A stretch of DNA of 64,000 nt from Leptodactylus fallax. Lineage: Eukaryota > Chordata > Amphibia > Anura > Leptodactylidae. Made by a program: the position numbers and the translations under genes. Under the pieces are notes generated by a model. It did no database searches and was not told the DNA's origin. It saw only the letters and a list, made by a program, of their open reading frames with translations. Shown here piece after piece: positions 60,925 through 64,000 of the stretch. Location: the NCBI GenBank assembly GCA_947044405.1, contig CAMRHE010000351.1:1859001-1923000 (forward strand), given 5' to 3'. Numbering within the stretch: the first letter of the stretch is position 1; the number at the start of each line of letters is the position of its first letter.

Positions 60925-61393
60925 CACATGTGGGGTGTTAGACCACTAGAATTACACAATCTAATATGGTCCTTGGACTTGTACACTTAGCATTAGAAGA
61001 TGGGACCAGTGTCAGTGTTGTCCATATTGTCCTGGTCCTGACTTGCCTTGTGGTTTTATATTTCTCTTTTTGTTGCAATGGTATTAGATATGGATTTTTA
61101 ACATTGAATCCGCTAAAATTACTTCTTTGGCTATGAATTTAAGAAAAATAGTTTATTTTTGTCTGAAGGGAAGATGTCCCAGACAAGACTGGTCAGGTTT
61201 TCCTGGAAGTTACATATGATGAATAGACATATTCCTATTTACACTGTCGTACTGTTATACATGGTTTAGTTATAAACTTACCAAGTATGGAGATGCATCA
61301 AGTCATCATTACATGTGGACAAGGTATGTGGTGGGGATTCAGATTTCATGTATGTTATCCATCCAACCTACCTTAAGAAGAAATTGATTACTA
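60925..61393. other. Non-coding, nothing recognised
   Basis: No supported feature. Confidence 0.35.
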
Positions 61394-61731
61394 AAGGGGT
61401 TATCCAAAGACAAAAATTGAAGGGGTTGTACCAAGTTAATGATAGGATAGGGGGTAACTTCATGATCGTTGGGGGTTTGACAGATGAGATAGCTCCGACA
61501 CTCCCATAGAGAATGAATGGAGCTGCAGTGGGTCTGGGGGATAACATCATAACTTGGTACTACCGAGTAAATGAATGACCTATCCATTAATTTACGATTG
61601 GTGGAGCTTCTGGCTCTGTGTACTATGTGTAACAGAAGATCGGTGCAGGGGCTGGGTGTCACACCACTACCGATCTCAAATTAATGATGTATCTTAAGGA
61701 TACATTTTTGGTCTTGGATAACTCCTTTAAG
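61394..61731. mobile_element. MITE (AAAGGGGTTATCCAAAGAC ends)
   Basis: CTAAAGGGGTTATCCAAAGA at left and TCTTGGATAACTCCTTTAAG at right are inverted. The interior has GATCGGTGCAGGGGCTGGGTG. Non-coding. Confidence 0.8.
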
Positions 61732-61870
61732 TCATCTTCTAACATGCTGCAGTGACATACAAGATGGCATTGTGTGGACCGTCTGCTTTGAGGAGCCCTT
61801 AAGTAAAATGAACGCGTAATAGAAATCTATTATATAGTTCTTGGCCTGAAGCTGGTCGTAAAGTTGGTCC

Positions 61871-62230
61871 AAAGCTGATTTTCCAGGATTACTTATCAAT
61901 GACCTATCTTTAGGATAGTTCACCAAATGAAGACGGGTAGGGGTGTGACACTATGTAGGCACTATGTCTAATTTGTAGAAAGCCAAGCACAGCATCACAC
62001 TTTTGTGCTTGGTATCGCAGCTCAGACCCTTCACTTGAACAGGACTGAGCTGCGAACAGGCCATGTGACCAATGACGTCACATGGCCTGTGAAATGGAAC
62101 GGGCACTCAGGCAAGCTTCAGTTGGCATTAAAAACTTGCGGAGGCAATGGACTGCTGTGAGAAGAGGAACAAAAACACTGTCTAAACACATGGTCTATTA
62201 GGATGCGACTATTCAGTGCTATGATGGGTA
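61871..62230. mobile_element. MITE, 'GATCAGCTG' group
   Basis: TTCCAGGATTACTTATCAATGACC, CTTTAGGATAG, TGTGCTTGGTATCGCAGCTC, GACTGAGCTGCGAACAGGCC and CATGTGACCAATGACGTCAC match copies at 35461 and 25545. The right edge is approximate. Confidence 0.75.
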
Positions 62231-62234
62231 GTGG

Positions 62235-62628
62235 TTAAAGAGGACCTTTCACCACCTCCCCCAACTCAAGTCCTCAGTCCCCACCTTTCCTGAGCAATCA
62301 GTGCTGTTAGTTTTGGTGCTTGGTATGAAAAATAGGCTATTGTTAATTGGGTGGTCTTGGACCAAAGCAGACAACGGGGCACGATTGATTCTGAGCCCTG
62401 ATTGGGCAATGTCATAGCTCAAATCACGCCCCCATGCCTGCTCCTGCCTGACACCGCCCTCCTGACAGTACAGAGCCTAAGTAGCATATTAGGCACCAAA
62501 ACTAACAGCATTGATTTCTCAGGAATGGTGGGGGCTAGAGAAAAAAAATCCAACTGTGCCAGAATCAATGGATAATTGTGTATTGTCTAAGAGCTGGAGT
62601 TGCTGGAGGTGGTGAAAGGTCCTCTTGA
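62235..62628. mobile_element. MITE (TTAAAGAGGACCTTTCACC ends)
   Basis: TTAAAGAGGACCTTTCACCA at left, GGTGAAAGGTCCTCTTGAA at right. Better preserved ends than the copy at 59314-59776. Non-coding. Confidence 0.9.
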
Positions 62629-62631
62629 AAG

Positions 62632-63006
62632 GGGTTATCAAGAAAATGTGTAAAAACTGGATACTTCCAGGCTTCCTTATATGTTGAATCTCAGGGCTGG
62701 TTCCCACTCTGGGTCATATGATTAGAAGTAGTACCCTGCCTCCAAGTCACTCTGCCTCCTCCTTCTTGTTCACATGTAGTTACCTTTACTATGAGGGCTG
62801 GCTTTATGGCTATTATAATTACCTACTCCACTTGCCCCCATAGTATAGATAACTACACGTGACTACAGGAGAGGAAGCAGATCAACTTGGGGACTAGTTT
62901 TGATCTTGTGACCTGGAGTCGGAACCAGCCTGGAAACCCAAGGTTTGGTGCATAAAGAACTCCAGAGGATGTACGGTTTTGCACGTTCCCTGGATAATCC
63001 CTTTAA
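62632..63006. mobile_element. MITE (GGGGTTATC-AGAAAA / TGGATAATCCCTTTAAAGG ends)
   Basis: Inverted ends, plus inner pairs CAGGGCTGGTTCCCACTC / GAGTCGGAACCAGCCTGG and GGTCATATGATTAG-type. Adjoins the previous MITE. Confidence 0.7.
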
Positions 63007-63613
63007 AGGGGTAGGGGGCAGAGCATGACACCAAAGAGAGTATTCTTATATCATCTTGCGCCCCTTATGGCTCCCTGTGCCATACCCCACTCCTCCAGCC
63101 CTGCACTAGGCATAACACAATGTATCAGCTGTTCCTTTCTAGTCTATTATACTGTTTCCCTAGTCTGAGCATATTTCACCAATGGTTTATTCTCTTTCTT
63201 ATTGGTTATACAGTATATCTATTTCACGTCTTGTACACCAGCCCTGGAGTCATACAAACACTGTAACATAGTAGAGCACTTTAAGTGATAGTATTAATAA
63301 CGCTTCTACTAAGGATGAACATGGGAAATGACTCACAGTGCCAGCACCGAAAACAATTACAGGGCAAATAAAACACAAAGAAAATCAATATATGTTACAT
63401 TCTCTTTTTTAATTGTCCGGGTCTCAGTAGACTCCGATATCAAGTGAAGATTAATTAACAAATCCGGCGGCTTCTCTCCGGTACAGGAGGCGGCCCCGGC
63501 ATACAAGCCGATTATTATCCAATAGTCCAGGAAATCTGATAGTCTGGCATCTGTACACGGCACACAACTGCAAAATCATCTAGGACTTCAAGAGAACAAA
63601 TTAAGTAGGAACT
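63007..63613. other. Non-coding, nothing recognised
   Basis: No supported feature. Confidence 0.35.
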
Positions 63614-63726
63614 ACTAAGGCTATGTTCACATCTGCGCTGGAGTGAAACGGCGGACATCCAACGGTCCCGCTCTCCGTCGTTCAGGTCCGCCGGAAAGCC
63701 GTGCACAAATATGAACCTAGCCTAAG
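63614..63726. mobile_element. Short MITE (CTAAGGCTATGTTCACATCTG ends)
   Basis: CTAAGGCTATGTTCACATCT at left, AATATGAACCTAGCCTAAG at right. 113 bp, with an inner GGCGGACATCC / GGTCCGCCGG pair. Confidence 0.8.
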
Positions 63727-63916
63727 GCTCCTTGGGTATATAGCAGAGATATTGTATACACTTTCTTTCCGTGATATGGACATGACCAGTACATAAAGTG
63801 CCCAAGTCACATATAAAATAACGTGGACGTGGGAGCATTTTAAGGGACCCAAGAGATTTGCCTGCTCTTCAAGGGGGAATACTCTACGTTTTACCGTAGT
63901 CATGGGAGGAGCTTCT

Positions 63917-64000
63917 TTAAGGGTATGTTCACATGGTGGAAAATGAAGAGAAATTCGTATTTGGCCGCGGCATTGTCACAACGGAATGCCAATGCAGGAC
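63917..64000 (+). mobile_element. MITE left end, cut by window edge
   Basis: TTTAAGGGTATGTTCACATGG is the same terminal style as 63614. The element runs out of the window. Confidence 0.6.

Overview
This window looks like repeat-rich nuclear DNA from an amphibian, most likely a neobatrachian frog or toad (inference). It contains no gene that I can support. There are no multi-exon reading frames, no recognisable host exons, no rRNA or tRNA gene, no CRISPR array, and no bacterial operon or ribosome-binding-site structure. The only protein-coding traces are four broken Tc1/mariner transposases. The anuran assignment rests on abundant short inverted-repeat elements starting like AAAGGGGTT, a TTAA-flanked element starting CCCCTTAAGGAC, Tc1-type transposons, hAT-like elements with CAG...CTG ends, and many minisatellites.

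Layout. 0-12 kb: three hAT-like non-autonomous elements (28-936, 5774-6787, 10707-11793) share an internal foldback cassette, and two of them also carry a 31-bp minisatellite. The first is inserted in a 49-bp minisatellite and the second in a 201-bp tandem duplication. A 19-bp/38-bp minisatellite fills 8.34-9.62 kb. 12-26 kb: a deleted Tc1 copy (13237-14150), foldback elements carrying CTCF-like motifs, more 30-bp arrays (18.6-19.1 and 20.5-21.3 kb) and a few repeat-poor stretches. 26-39 kb: a 28-bp minisatellite interrupted by a solo LTR (27082-27745, TSD GGTAT) and by a Tc1-type MITE (28046-28419), whose near twin lies at 38934-39308. There is also a 272-bp hAT element with a perfect 8-bp TSD (29559-29830) and two Tc1 relics. 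39.5-50.4 kb: a 46-bp minisatellite, then two copies of a large TTAA-flanked piggyBac-like composite in opposite orientation (40983-46189 and 47479-50439). Their shared parts form inverted arms of about 2.9 kb. 51-53 kb: a full-length Tc1 transposon (51236-52872) with long terminal repeats and a transposase spoiled by one in-frame stop. 53-64 kb: a 25-bp minisatellite (54173-54547) and a dense mosaic of MITEs, some nested in each other.

There is no gene network here. The story is of elements landing in repeats and exchanging internal modules. The most unusual signal is a foldback cassette carrying consensus splice-donor sequence, recurring inside elements with different terminal inverted repeats. 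Boundaries of diverged repeats are approximate, and family names are based on termini and target-site duplications seen by eye, not on database searches.
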